A stretch of DNA of 64,000 nt from Pseudomonas antarctica (GCF_900624995.1 NZ_UYXQ01000007.1:1-64000), one strand, 5' to 3'; shown: positions 8,377 to 16,907, numbered from the stretch's first letter. A program made the numbers and translations. The notes: generated by a model not told the origin, from the sequence alone.

Positions 8377-9570
8377 ATGACGGCTCCATTGAACGGTATC
8401 AAGGTGATTGAGATCGGCACCCTGATTGCCGCGCCGTTCGCCGCCCGGTTGATGGCCGAGTTCGGCGCCGAGGTGATCAAGATCGAAGCCATGGGCCAGG
8501 GCGACCCACTTCGAAAATGGCGAAAACTGCACGAAGGCACGTCGCTTTGGTGGTACCTGCAATCGCGCAACAAGAAGTCCCTGGCCCTGGACCTCAAGTC
8601 CCCGGAAGGCCTTGGCCTGATCAAACAACTGCTCGGCGACGCCGACGTACTGATTGAAAACCTGCGCCCTGGCGGCCTGGAAAAACTCGGCCTGGGCTGG
8701 GATGTGTTGCACGCCCTCAACCCCAAGCTGACCCTGGTACGCATCTCCGGCTACGGCCAGACCGGCCCTTACCGCGACCGCCCAGGCTTCGGAGCCATCG
8801 GCGAGGCCATGGGCGGCATTCGCTACACCACTGGCAACCCTGATTCGCCACCGGCGCGAGTGGGCGTGAGCCTGGGCGACTCCCTCGCTTCCCTGCACGG
8901 CGTGATCGGCGCGCTGATGTCGCTGCTGCGGGTCAAGACCGGGCAGGGCGACGGGCAGGTTGTCGATGTGTCCCTGGCCGAAAGCGTGTTCAACCTGATG
9001 GAAAGCCTGGTGCCCGAATACGACATGCTCGGCCATGTGCGCGAACGCAGCGGCGGCGCCTTGCCCGGCATCGCGCCCTCCAACACCTACCTGACTGCCG
9101 ATGGCACTTACGTGGTGATCGCCGGCAACAGCGACCCGATCTATAAGCGCCTGATGACCACCATCGGCCGCGCCGACTTGGCCGAAGCGCCGGAGTTTGC
9201 TCATAACGATGGCCGTGCGGCGAAGAGCGGGCTGCTTGACGCGGCGATTACCCACTGGACCAGCAGCCTGCCCATCGACCAAGTGCTCAGCGCTCTGGAA
9301 GCGGCCGAAGTGCCAGCCGGGCGCATCTACTCGGCGGCCGATATTGTCAGTGACCCGCACTACCAGGCGCGCGGCATGTTGCTCAATGCCGTACTGCCCG
9401 GCGGCGTGTCGGTAAAAATGCCCGGCATCGTGCCCAAGCTTTCCGAAACCCCAGGCGCGGTGAACTGGCAAGGCCCGACACTGGGCCAGCACACCGACGA
9501 CATCCTCGCCGGGCTGGGCCTGACCGGTGCCGATATCCAACGCTTGAAAACCACGGGAGTGGTGCAATGA
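8377..9570 (+). CDS. CaiB/BaiF family (family III) CoA-transferase
   Basis: Enzyme of 397 residues that moves CoA between carboxylic acids. Seen: N-terminal GIKVIEIGTLIAAPFAARLMAEFGAEVIKIE, the family hallmark, and VLIENLRPGGLEKLGLGW and RISGYGQTGPY; the catalytic Asp region is DVSLAESVFNLMESL-like. Length is typical. Its stop overlaps the start of the HMG-CoA-lyase gene (ATGA), so the two are translationally coupled and probably serve one pathway: activation of a branched hydroxy- or dicarboxylic acid as CoA ester, then carbon-carbon cleavage. Substrate not determined. The flanking regulator and transporter of the same catabolic unit are both broken. Confidence 0.85.
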   Translation: MTAPLNGIKVIEIGTLIAAPFAARLMAEFGAEVIKIEAMGQGDPLRKWRKLHEGTSLWWYLQSRNKKSLALDLKSPEGLGLIKQLLGDADVLIENLRPGGLEKLGLGWDVLHALNPKLTLVRISGYGQTGPYRDRPGFGAIGEAMGGIRYTTGNPDSPPARVGVSLGDSLASLHGVIGALMSLLRVKTGQGDGQVVDVSLAESVFNLMESLVPEYDMLGHVRERSGGALPGIAPSNTYLTADGTYVVIAGNSDPIYKRLMTTIGRADLAEAPEFAHNDGRAAKSGLLDAAITHWTSSLPIDQVLSALEAAEVPAGRIYSAADIVSDPHYQARGMLLNAVLPGGVSVKMPGIVPKLSETPGAVNWQGPTLGQHTDDILAGLGLTGADIQRLKTTGVVQ

Positions 9571-10508
9571 TCACCGACTATTGCGACCCGCTGATCGTGC
9601 AGGAAGTGTCGCCGCGCGACGGCCTGCAAATCGAACCGACCTGGGTCGAGACGGCCGACAAAATCGCGCTGATCAACCAGCTGTCGTTGGCCGGCTTTTC
9701 GCGGATCGAAGCCGGTTCATTCGTCTCGCCCAAAGCCATTCCTGCATTGCGCGATGGCGAGCAAGTGTTCCAGGGCATCGCGCGCACGCCGGGTGTGATC
9801 TACGTGGCGCTGATCCCCAACCTCAAAGGCGCCCAGCGTGCCATCGAATCCCGGGCCGATGAGTTGAACCTGGTGATGTCCGCCAGCCAGACCCACAACC
9901 TGGCCAATATGCGCATGCGTTGCGAGGCGTCATTGGCAGCGTTTGGCGATATCGTCAGCTTCGCCGCCGACTACCCGGTGCACCTCAACGGTAGCATCGC
10001 CACCACCTTCGGTTGCCCGTTTGAAGGCAAGATTGATGAAGACCGCGTGCTGCAAATCGTCGACGCCTACCGCGAGTTGGGCATCCAGGGCATCACGCTT
10101 GCCGACACCACTGGCATGGCCAACCCGCGCCAGGTGCAACGTCTGGTCAAGCGTGTGCTGGCGCGCGTTCCGGCCAGCGACCTGACCCTGCATTTTCACA
10201 ACACCCGCGGCCTGGGTTTGTGCAATGTGCTGGCGGCTTATGAAGCTGGCGCACGGCGTTTTGATGCCGCGCTGGGTGGCCTCGGCGGCTGCCCGTTTGC
10301 GCCGGGGGCTTCGGGCAATATCTGCACCGAAGATTTGCTCAACCTGTGTGACGAAGTCGGTATTCACACCGGTATCGACCTGCCGCACGTGCTGCACATG
10401 TCCCGCCGCCTACCGGCTCTGCTCGGCCATGAGTTGCCTGGCCAAGTGGCGAAAGCCGGGCGCAACGGCGACCTGCATCTGCCGCCGGCTTACATCGCCA
10501 CGCTGTAA
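9567..10508 (+). CDS. Hydroxymethylglutaryl-CoA lyase family enzyme
   Basis: TIM-barrel lyase of 313 residues in the HMGL/citramalyl family. Seen: VQEVSPRDGLQIEPTWV at the N-terminus (metal- and substrate-binding RDG), LHFHNTRGLGLCNVLAAYEAGARRFDAALGGLGGCPFAPGASGN, which carries the HxH metal ligands and the GxxGCPxAxGASGN loop with the catalytic Cys. Cleaves a 3-hydroxy-3-methylacyl-CoA-type ester to acetyl-CoA plus a keto acid or pyruvate. Coupled to the CoA-transferase; exact substrate (HMG-CoA, citramalyl-CoA or relative) unknown. Confidence 0.85.
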   Translation: MITDYCDPLIVQEVSPRDGLQIEPTWVETADKIALINQLSLAGFSRIEAGSFVSPKAIPALRDGEQVFQGIARTPGVIYVALIPNLKGAQRAIESRADELNLVMSASQTHNLANMRMRCEASLAAFGDIVSFAADYPVHLNGSIATTFGCPFEGKIDEDRVLQIVDAYRELGIQGITLADTTGMANPRQVQRLVKRVLARVPASDLTLHFHNTRGLGLCNVLAAYEAGARRFDAALGGLGGCPFAPGASGNICTEDLLNLCDEVGIHTGIDLPHVLHMSRRLPALLGHELPGQVAKAGRNGDLHLPPAYIATL

Positions 10509-10512
10509 TGCC

Positions 10513-10540
10513 GCACCCGACAACAAAAACAATCGGGTGC
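10513..10540 (+). promoter_or_regulatory. Intercistronic hairpin with an A-rich CA-motif loop
   Basis: GCACCCGA (10513-10520) pairs with TCGGGTGC (10533-10540). The 12-base loop CAACAAAAACAA matches the AAnAAnAA pattern bound by Hfq/Crc in Pseudomonas. It stands between the lyase stop and the start of the former transporter gene. Could be catabolite control, mRNA stabiliser or weak terminator. Confidence 0.4.
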
Positions 10541-10567
10541 CTTTGAGCAGCCCACTGGAGAGAAAGC

Positions 10568-10675
10568 ATGAGCACTAATACGTTGGAGGCGCGCGCGCGC
10601 CCAGCCGCTCAAATCGATACCGAAAAAGCCCTGGTCAGCCCGCAGTTGCCAGTACACGGGCGGGCGTGCTGCTGA
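10568..10675 (+). pseudogene. MFS transporter remnant, first codons only
   Basis: An ATG with GGAGAG just upstream opens a 35-codon frame. Its first 25 or so residues, ending IDTEKALVS, look like the cytoplasmic N-terminus of anion:cation-symporter MFS carriers, which normally go on with RVxRRLLPF and 12 membrane segments. Here the frame instead runs into the 3' end of the convergent YdcZ gene (stop at 10635) and stops. Inferred: a deletion removed about 1.2 kb of transporter and joined its first codons to the tail of ydcZ. The preceding operon, CoA-transferase plus lyase, thus lost its likely uptake protein. Confidence 0.65.
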
Positions 10676-11123
10676 ACTGAATCAACACCACCGCGCCAAT
10701 CAATAACAACGCCCCCAACACACGGGGCGTTGTTAGTTGGCGCTCCATCAGGCCGAACAGCCCAAAGTGGTCGAGCAGCAGTGCGGCCAGAATCTGCCCT
10801 GCCATGGCTAGCGCGATAAAACCCGACGCGCCGAGCCTGGGCAGCAGCATCAACGCCAGGGAAATAAAGCACACGCCAAATGCACCGCCGGCCCACATCC
10901 ACAGCGGTGCTTTAGTGATAAACGCCAGGCTCGGCAGTGGTAAACGCAACGCCAGAATCACCGGCAGCAGCACGATAATGCTCACCAACAGTGACGCCAG
11001 CGTGGCCCACAATGGGTGGCCCAGCCCGCGCCCGAGGTTGGCATTGATCGCACTTTGAAACGGCACTACCGCCCCGGCGATTACCGCCAGCGCCAACAAA
11101 CCCAGCCAATACAACGTCGTCAT
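10635..11123 (-). CDS. DMT-superfamily membrane protein, YdcZ/DUF606 type
   Basis: Integral inner-membrane protein of 162 residues with five hydrophobic segments (about residues 5-25, 37-58, 68-90, 94-115, 130-150), the size and layout of the single-domain DUF606 family of the drug/metabolite transporter superfamily. Seen near the N-terminus: AGAVVPFQSAINANLGRGLG, the family signature. It stands divergent from the LysR gene at 11192 across a 68-bp gap, so that regulator probably controls it. Substrate unknown. Its last codons overlap the transporter remnant on the other strand. Confidence 0.75.
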   Translation of the reverse strand: MTTLYWLGLLALAVIAGAVVPFQSAINANLGRGLGHPLWATLASLLVSIIVLLPVILALRLPLPSLAFITKAPLWMWAGGAFGVCFISLALMLLPRLGASGFIALAMAGQILAALLLDHFGLFGLMERQLTTPRVLGALLLIGAVVLIQFSSTPARVLATAG

Positions 11124-11191
11124 TTCAAATCTCCCAAAGGTTTTGCTGGACTCTAGGCTATTCGTCGCGCAAATTTAAATTCAAAGTTCTT

Positions 11192-12118
11192 ATGCTGGGT
11201 ATGCAGCTGATGAATGATCTGCGCCGTATCGACCTCAACCTGCTGGTAGTCCTGGATGCCTTGCTCAGCGAGCAACACGTCACCCGTGCTGCTGAGCGTC
11301 TGCACCTGAGCCAGCCAGCGGTCAGCCATGCGTTGGCGCGCCTGCGGGATGTGTTGAATGACCCGTTGCTGGTGCGCCAGGGCGGCACATTTGTGCCGAC
11401 CGCGCGCGCTCTGGAATTGGCTGGGCCGTTGGCCGAAGCCCTGGCCCAGGTGCAGGCGCTGCTGGCGCCGAACCGGTTTGACCCGGCGTCGGCCAAGCGC
11501 AGATTTCGCGTGGCAATGTCGGACTACAGCGCGGCGATTTTGCTACCCGGTTTGGTCCGCGTCCTGCGTCATGAGGCGCCCGGCATCGACCTGCAAATCA
11601 TCCAGGCCAGCCGCGAAGGCATGGTGGACGGCGTGCTCAATGGCGACATTGACCTGGCCGCTGGGGTCTTTCCTGATATGCCCGCCGAACTGCGCACCAC
11701 ACTGTTGTTCGAGGAGCATTACACCTGCCTGGTAGACCGCGACAGCCTGCCGGCAAACGGCACGCTCGACCTGCCCACCTACCTGTCACGCCCCCATGTG
11801 CTGCTGGAAATGCGCGGCAGCGGCACCCCGGAAATCGAGCGGGCGTTGACGGCGATTCGTGAGCGGCGGCATGTGGCGATCAGCCTGCCGCATTGGGGCG
11901 TGGCGCCGCAGTTGATCCAGGGCACCGACCTGATTTTGACGGTGTCATCCAGAGGCGTACCCAACATCGATCAGCAGCATTTGCTGGCCGTGCCGCCGCC
12001 GTTTCATATTCCCTCGTTTGCCTTTGAGCTGGCGTGGCATGCGCGGCGGGGTGGGGATTCGGGGTTGCAGTGGTTGATTGGGCAGGTACAGGGTGTATTG
12101 TCCGAAAGCCACCGATAA
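11192..12118 (+). CDS. LysR-type transcriptional regulator (full length)
   Basis: 308 residues. Seen: [52 protein letters not shown], the standard winged helix-turn-helix, then a substrate-binding domain of normal length. The RIDLNLL start type belongs to the NodD/NahR-like branch. Starts at 11192, 11201 or 11210 are all possible; no strong ribosome site decides between them. Divergent from the YdcZ-type transporter gene, the most likely target. fosA follows 13 bp after the stop and could be part of the same transcript. Confidence 0.82.
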   Translation: MLGMQLMNDLRRIDLNLLVVLDALLSEQHVTRAAERLHLSQPAVSHALARLRDVLNDPLLVRQGGTFVPTARALELAGPLAEALAQVQALLAPNRFDPASAKRRFRVAMSDYSAAILLPGLVRVLRHEAPGIDLQIIQASREGMVDGVLNGDIDLAAGVFPDMPAELRTTLLFEEHYTCLVDRDSLPANGTLDLPTYLSRPHVLLEMRGSGTPEIERALTAIRERRHVAISLPHWGVAPQLIQGTDLILTVSSRGVPNIDQQHLLAVPPPFHIPSFAFELAWHARRGGDSGLQWLIGQVQGVLSESHR

Positions 12119-12131
12119 CAGGAAGCCCACC

Positions 12132-12541
12132 ATGCTCTCAGGCCTCAACCACCTGACCCTTGCCGTCACCGATTTGAACCGCAGCGTCAACTTCTATCAC
12201 CAGGTGCTGCACCTTCAAATCGACGCCACCTGGGACAACGGTGCCTACCTCTCATTGCCCGGTTTGTGGCTGTGTTTGTCGCTCGATCCCTCGCGTCAGT
12301 CAGAACCCGCAGCGGAGTACACCCACTACGCGTTCACCGCCGCTGCCAGTGATTTCCCCGCGCTGGTGGCGCGCCTGCGCGCGGCAAAGGTCCAGGAGTG
12401 GCGCGACAACCGCAGTGAAGGCGCCTCGTTCTACTTTCTCGACCCCGATGGCCACAGCTCGAAGTGCACGTCGGCGATTTAGCCTCGCGCCTGCACGCCT
12501 GTCGCGCCAAGCCGTATGCCGGAATGAAGTTTTACCCATAG
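12132..12541 (+). pseudogene. fosA: fosA-like fosfomycin glutathione transferase, frameshifted
   Basis: Starts [19 protein letters not shown] and runs as a good FosA (glyoxalase/VOC fold; adds glutathione to fosfomycin) through THYAF and FYFLDPDGH. One base is missing at about 12456, where CACAGCTCGAA stands for an expected CACAAGCTCGAA (His-Lys-Leu-Glu). The running frame ends after 116 codons at 12482. The other frame continues as [12 protein letters not shown] and ends [11 protein letters not shown] with TAG at 12539-12541, the normal length of about 135. The lost part contains the Glu that, with His7 and the His of THY, binds the active-site metal, so the product should be inactive. Real mutation or sequencing error cannot be told apart here. 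Confidence 0.85.
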
Positions 12542-12595
12542 CCCCAGAACGTGCAGAATCCTTGCACCTCTCAACCGTCTGTCAGAGTCGCGCCC

Positions 12596-13237
12596 ATGAC
12601 CCCATCCTTGCTGCTCGCCGTCCTCGCTTCGGGTTTTATCTACGGGATTACCCCAGGCCCGGGCGTCCTGGCCGTGTTCGGCATTGGCGCTGCGCGTGGC
12701 CGCCGCGCCGGTGCGGGTTTTCTGTGCGGGCATTTGCTGGGGGACGTGGTGTGGTGCAGTACTGCGCTGATCGCCATTGTTGGTGCGCGGGAAGTCGGCA
12801 GCAGTGCCTTTGATGTACTTGGTGTGCTCAGCGGCTTGTATTTGTTCTGGCTCGGCTGGCGCGCCATTCGCACCCAGCGTCGCAGCAGCGATGCACCTCA
12901 GGGCGCGGCGCGGCATCCGTTCTGGCACGGCATTCTGTTCGGCTTGACCAACCCCAAAGCCTACCCGGTGGCGGTGGCGACATTTACCGCGCTGCTGTCC
13001 AGCCGTGCCGAGTTGCTGACCTGGGCGATGCTGCCGTCGTTGATCTTCCTGAGCTTCGTCGGTGGCGTGCTGGCCTACGCCATTCTGATCGGCGTGGTGG
13101 GCGCCCAGCGCGTGCGCACGGTGTATCAGCGCCATGAAATCCTGATCACTAAACTGTGCGGTGTGATGTTCATCGGCTTCGCCATTAATGCGCTGGCGCA
13201 TGCATTGCCCGGCCTGTTCGGCAGCAAACCGGCCTGA
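12596..13237 (+). CDS. LysE family amino-acid/metabolite exporter
   Basis: Inner-membrane exporter of 213 residues in the LysE/RhtB family. Seen: N-terminal segment followed by GITPGPGVLAVFGIGAARGRRAG, the family signature, five or six hydrophobic stretches, and GLTNPKAYPVAVATFTALL. The start at 12596 is the first Met fitting the family N-terminus; the frame is open farther upstream across the fosA end. Substrate not predictable. Confidence 0.82.
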   Translation: MTPSLLLAVLASGFIYGITPGPGVLAVFGIGAARGRRAGAGFLCGHLLGDVVWCSTALIAIVGAREVGSSAFDVLGVLSGLYLFWLGWRAIRTQRRSSDAPQGAARHPFWHGILFGLTNPKAYPVAVATFTALLSSRAELLTWAMLPSLIFLSFVGGVLAYAILIGVVGAQRVRTVYQRHEILITKLCGVMFIGFAINALAHALPGLFGSKPA

Positions 13238-13239
13238 TG

Positions 13240-13256
13240 CGACGACGACCGTTCGT
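13240..13256 (+). terminator. Possible terminator after the lysE-family gene
   Basis: GCGACGACCGTTCGTCGC forms a 6-7 bp stem with a four-base loop directly after the stop, followed within 12 bp by TTTTTT. A second hairpin, CCCTGAA/TTCAGGG, lies at about 13290-13311 before the next gene. Either could end transcription. Confidence 0.4.
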
Positions 13257-13355
13257 CGCACTGGGAAGTTTTTTCTAAACCTTTGCTGCCCTGAAAATTC
13301 GAATTCAGGGCGGGTGTATTTTCCCGCACTTATTTTTGCCCTGGAGGAACCCATC

Positions 13356-13883
13356 ATGAGCCGCATGGCTATCCGGTTACGCACCGCCAGTTTCGCGATG
13401 CTGCTGGGCCTCGGCGCCAGCAATGCTCTCGCCCAGTCGCCTGCTGAATTCATCGAGCAGGCTTCGGCCATAGGTATGGCCGATATCGAAACCAGTCGCA
13501 TGGCCCACGCCAAAACCTCGTCCCAGGAAATCAAGGACTACACCATCGAGGTGATTAACGAGCGCACCTTGGCCAACCAGCATCTGGCGGCGATCGCCAA
13601 GAAGCTCGACTTGCCGGTGGCGCCGCGCGAGAAGATCGTCGACAAGGCCGAAACCCTGATGCCCGAGCTCAAGGATGGCGACACCTTTGACGCCGCCTAC
13701 ACCGCGCAGCAGGTCAAGGAAAACGAAGACGCGATCGCCTTGTTCAAACAGGAAGGTGCGGCCTCGGATGTGCCGGAGATAAAAGCGCTGGTGGACGAGA
13801 CGCTGCCTAAGCTGCAAGAGCGTCTGCAAAAAGCCCGTGCCCTGGCGTCGACTTACGGTAAAGGTCATCAAGGCGACGGTTGA
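13356..13883 (+). CDS. DUF4142 family exported protein
   Basis: 175 residues with a clear signal peptide (cleavage after SNALA) and an all-helical DUF4142 domain of the ferritin-like kind; seen are ASAIGMADIETSRMAHAKTSSQEIKDYTIEVINE and the paired C-terminal helix LPKLQERLQKARALA. Family members are envelope proteins annotated as outer-membrane or stress proteins; biochemical role unknown. GGAGGAA stands just before the ATG. It ends at a strong terminator shared with the next, convergent gene. Confidence 0.75.
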   Translation: MSRMAIRLRTASFAMLLGLGASNALAQSPAEFIEQASAIGMADIETSRMAHAKTSSQEIKDYTIEVINERTLANQHLAAIAKKLDLPVAPREKIVDKAETLMPELKDGDTFDAAYTAQQVKENEDAIALFKQEGAASDVPEIKALVDETLPKLQERLQKARALASTYGKGHQGDG

Positions 13884-13901
13884 TTCATTTGCGGTGAACT
13901 G

Positions 13902-13943
13902 AAAAAAACGGCGGTTTGGTCAAGTCCAACCGCCGTTTTTTTT
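13902..13943. terminator. Bidirectional intrinsic terminator
   Basis: AAAACGGCGGTT pairs with AACCGCCGTTTT around an 11-base loop, with A and T runs on the two sides. It ends the DUF4142 gene on the plus strand and the iron-permease-family gene on the minus strand. Confidence 0.85.
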
Positions 13944-14367
13944 ATGCCTGGTTCAGGTCGGTTTTATTCGCTACCGCGTCATCGACCATGTCACCGCAGC
14001 TGCTGTTGAGGCTGACGCTGCCGGTGGCGCCGATGCTGCGGTATTCCTTGCGCAGTTTTTCCAGCTCTTTGCGGTCCAGCCCGTCCAGGCTCAACACCGC
14101 GTTCTGCGCATCCTTGGAAACGCGCAGCAGCTCATCAATCTTGATATGCAGGATGTCGTTATCGCGGTTTTGCGTGTTCTGGATCAGGAACACCATCAGG
14201 AAGGTGATGATGGTGGTCGAGGTGTTGATAATCAGTTGCCAGGTGTCGTTATAGTGAAAATACGGCCCGCTCAGGCTCCACAGCAAAATCAGTGCAACGG
14301 CGGCGTAAAACGTCCGGGCACTGCCTGCCCAGCGCGACAGAGACTGCGAGACAGCGGAGAATTTCAT
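13942..14367 (-). CDS. Low-affinity iron permease family membrane protein
   Basis: 141 residues. Seen: two closely spaced hydrophobic segments (about 19-37 and 45-63) with INTSTTIITFLMVFLIQNTQNRD, the signature of the bacterial proteins grouped with yeast Fet4 (PF04120), then a cytoplasmic helical tail. Known: these short bacterial members have no proven iron transport. Start at 14367 fits the family; a longer frame to 14553 is less likely. The stop lies within the shared terminator. Confidence 0.75.
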   Translation of the reverse strand: MKFSAVSQSLSRWAGSARTFYAAVALILLWSLSGPYFHYNDTWQLIINTSTTIITFLMVFLIQNTQNRDNDILHIKIDELLRVSKDAQNAVLSLDGLDRKELEKLRKEYRSIGATGSVSLNSSCGDMVDDAVANKTDLNQA

Positions 14368-14479
14368 GACCTTTTTCCTTAACGGGTGGGTGATGAAATG
14401 ATGGACCGCAGCCGTGCTTTGAAATTTCTTTTTACATTTTGGCGCGTGAACAAAGTTGTGCGTTTTTGTCGCGACGTGT

Positions 14480-14980
14480 TCAGAGCGCCAGCGCTGCCTG
14501 GCGCGTACCTTCCAGGGCGAGCAGATATTGCTTGGTCTCAAGCCCTCCGGCAAACCCGGTCAGCCCGCCTGAAGCGCCGATGACACGGTGGCACGGTGCG
14601 ATGATCGAGATCGGGTTGCGGCCGTTGGCAGCGCCCACCGCACGCACGGCTTTGGGGTTGCCGATCTGCTGGGCGATCTGGCTGTAGCTGCGGGTTTCGC
14701 CAAAGGGGATGGTCAGCAGCGCCTGCCAGACTTGTTTTTGAAACGCGGTGCCGGTGAAATCCAGTTCCAGTTCAAACTGGTTGCGGGTGCCAGCGAAATA
14801 CTCTCGCAACTGGCGCTCGGCTTCCAACAACACCGGGCTGTCGTTGGCCTCCTGCAATTCACCCAAACGCACACGGTTAGCACGCTCTGTTTCCCACAGG
14901 ATGGCGCTGAGTTTGCCGTCGCGCGCGACCAAGGTGAGCTGGCCGACGGGGGAGGGCATGAGCTTGTATTCGTAGGACAT
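14480..14980 (-). CDS. ogt: Methylated-DNA-protein cysteine methyltransferase
   Basis: Suicide repair enzyme of 166 residues that removes methyl groups from O6-methylguanine. Seen: the active-site IIAPCHRVIGASGGLTGFAGGL with the acceptor Cys and the following His, and IPFGETRSYSQIAQQIGNPKAVRAVGAANGRNP, the DNA-binding helix with Arg finger. Size fits the stand-alone Ogt/AGT class without an Ada domain. Confidence 0.9.
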   Translation of the reverse strand: MSYEYKLMPSPVGQLTLVARDGKLSAILWETERANRVRLGELQEANDSPVLLEAERQLREYFAGTRNQFELELDFTGTAFQKQVWQALLTIPFGETRSYSQIAQQIGNPKAVRAVGAANGRNPISIIAPCHRVIGASGGLTGFAGGLETKQYLLALEGTRQAALAL

Positions 14981-15569
14981 GAGCTGATTCCTCGAAGGGC
15001 ATTTAACAGGTACGGCGCTACTGTAGTTCTCCCCGCCGGGCTGGAAACTACGTTTCTTGCGATCAAATTCTCCCTGAGTTTAGAGGCTCCAGTAAACCCA
15101 ATCGGAGCCGTGCGGGTACCCGTAGAACCAGGCGATTCTATAAAGCCCCTTGAGTATTGAGACCTCGCCAATTGCCACTGGCGAAATCACAGTGAGCCGC
15201 GTGACGATCAACGCGAATACGCCCAGGCGTCGGCTTATGGCGCCAGGCAAGCCTTACGCCATAAGCCGAAGCAGCAATAGCGCCCAGCACCATGAGCAAC
15301 CCAAGGGGAAATGGCAGCCTTACAAACGAGACTAATAATGGCAACACCACGGCCCGGGCGCAGCCAGCGTACTGTGGGTTGGCCGCATGCACGCTAACTT
15401 TTTGTGCGCTGGGAATCGGCGCGCTATCTTGCGCAAGGATCTCGAAGAGCCCTTTCAACGGTTGAAATTGCGATGGGGTAAAGCATGTCTATTGCCCTCC
15501 GGGGACGGTCAGCTGAGCAGATAGTCTGCACATACTGAACGCAAGGGCAGCCAGAAAATGCAAAGCGTT
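14981..15569. other. Long intergenic stretch with only a weak ORF
   Basis: About 590 bp between ogt and the DUF6482 gene. The only notable frame is 15458-15138 on the minus strand: 106 codons from a TTG, with one or two hydrophobic segments (VVLPLLVSFVRLPFPLGLLMVLGAIAA) but a poor start and a low-quality C-terminus. I do not recognise it; it may be a decayed membrane-protein gene. No RNA structure stands out. Confidence 0.4.
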
Positions 15570-15875
15570 TTAGAGCGATGCGCTCAGCGTAAACGGAATA
15601 CGCAACGCGCCGATCGGCCCTTCCCGTGCACCGCACATTTCATCGTGCACGCACTGCTGGACCAGCACGCAGGGAAACGGCGGAACCCGTTGCAACAGGT
15701 CGCGCAAATGCGTGGTGGAACCGATGCGCATCGGTTTAGCATCATCGTCCAGCAGCGTCATTTCGACATGATCCAACCTGACGCGCGCGATGTAGAAACC
15801 ACCTTCCAGCGACAGCAGTTCCAGCTCACGCACTTCGCCTTTTACCGCCAGTTCGGTCAGCATTTTCATATTCAT
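15570..15875 (-). CDS. DUF6482 family small protein
   Basis: 101 residues, soluble, beginning MNMKMLTELAVKGEVRELELLSLEGGFY. I recognise it as a small conserved pseudomonad protein (DUF6482) of unknown function. It follows the DUF3833 gene by 23 bp on the same strand, so both are probably co-transcribed. Confidence 0.7.
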   Translation of the reverse strand: MNMKMLTELAVKGEVRELELLSLEGGFYIARVRLDHVEMTLLDDDAKPMRIGSTTHLRDLLQRVPPFPCVLVQQCVHDEMCGAREGPIGALRIPFTLSASL

Positions 15876-15898
15876 GATTCACCCTCACTCTCGGTCGT

Positions 15899-16423
15899 TT
15901 ATTGGCGACGGAAAAACAACGTGATCTGGCCCCATTCGACGCCGAACTTGGTCATGCTGGAACGGTTGATCAAGGTGTCTTCGTCCATCAAGTACATCCA
16001 GTCATCAAAGCTGACTTCGTACACTGAACCATCCACCGGCAGGTTGAGCCGGTAGCGCCAACGCAGCGCGTTGCCCGCCACTTCGCCAATCGCCTCGCCG
16101 ACCACATCACCTGCACGACCGCGCCAGCGCCCCGGGCCATCGGGTGTCAACGTCCACACTCGCTGTTGGCGCGTACCATCGCTGTACAGGAAGCGCTCGT
16201 CGAGAATCAAGGCGTTGCCCTCGCGCCGGCTGGCGATATTCACTTCAAAGCGCTTGGCCACTTCGCCCGAACGCTTCTGGAAAATCCCCCAGGCCTTGAC
16301 GGGTTTGCTGAAGAAACGTTGCAGGTCCAGCTGCGGCTGTTGGTCGGCGTAGTGGTCGACCCCTACGTTGCCGCAACTGCTTACACTCAACACCAGCAAC
16401 AATGAAACCAGTAGACGTGTCAT
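15899..16423 (-). CDS. DUF3833 family lipoprotein
   Basis: 174 residues with a lipoprotein signal: hydrophobic helix then LSVSSCGN, the Cys at residue 17 being the likely lipidation site. The rest matches DUF3833 (seen: KAWGIFQKRSGEVAKRFEV, DDWMYLMDEDTLINRS, and the aromatic-rich end VEWGQITLFFRR). Cell location envelope; function unknown. The start at 16423 gives a proper signal peptide; a frame to 16459 would add 12 basic residues. Confidence 0.78.
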   Translation of the reverse strand: MTRLLVSLLLVLSVSSCGNVGVDHYADQQPQLDLQRFFSKPVKAWGIFQKRSGEVAKRFEVNIASRREGNALILDERFLYSDGTRQQRVWTLTPDGPGRWRGRAGDVVGEAIGEVAGNALRWRYRLNLPVDGSVYEVSFDDWMYLMDEDTLINRSSMTKFGVEWGQITLFFRRQ

Positions 16424-16542
16424 TGCCCGGCTCCGGGATCGTACGTGGCGAAGCGCCAACGCTCAGACTTAATACTTGTACAGAAATATTGATTTGTACA
16501 GGTTTGACCGGACGAATGACTGATCGCTTAAATCGCGCCCAT

Positions 16543-16573
16543 AAAAAAACCGGTCACATGGACCGGTTTTTTA
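16543..16573 (-). terminator. Intrinsic terminator downstream of tRNA-Gly
   Basis: AAAAAACCGGTC and GACCGGTTTTTT pair around the loop ACATG-type tetranucleotide. It lies 46 bp beyond the 3' end of the minus-strand tRNA gene and, being symmetric, could act in both directions. Confidence 0.8.
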
Positions 16574-16618
16574 CGCGTCCCTCGTCAGAACTATACTGAC
16601 GTGAGTGCACTATGTGAG

Positions 16619-16692
16619 TGGAGCGGGTAGAGGGAATCGAACCCTCAACTAAAGCTTGGGAAGCTTTCGTTTTGCCACTAAACTATACCCGC
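16619..16692 (-). tRNA. tRNA-Gly (anticodon CCC)
   Basis: The minus strand gives a complete cloverleaf: acceptor stem GCGGGTA/TACCCGC, D-arm, anticodon stem AAAGC/GCTTT with loop TTCCCAA (anticodon CCC), T-arm GAGGG-TTCGATT-CCCTC, discriminator T and encoded CCA. Reads GGG codons. Confidence 0.95.
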
Positions 16693-16810
16693 TCAGAGCG
16701 GCTGACTTTGTACCAGATGTTCGCCGGAATTTGAAGTTTTTCTTCGAAAAATGTGTGGGTTGCGTTCATCACGCCAGTCGACGAACAGGCCTCATACCGG
16801 CGCACGCTGG

Positions 16811-16898
16811 TGTGGGAGCGGGTTTACCTGCGATGGCCTGCACCTGAGTGCGACTGACACACCCAGGCGTTTGCCTCACCGGCAAGCCCGGCTCCCTC
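16811..16898. repeat. REPIN between tRNA-Gly and phaG
   Basis: TGTGGGAGCGGGTTTACCTGCG at the left and CCGGCAAGCCCGGCTCCC at the right form an inverted REP pair with about 45 bp between. Confidence 0.8.
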
Positions 16899-16907
16899 AT
16901 AAGCGGT

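Noticed and set aside
8341..9567. Open frame of 408 codons opposite the CoA-transferase
   Set aside because: Antisense shadow; the plus-strand product is an unmistakable CaiB/BaiF enzyme.
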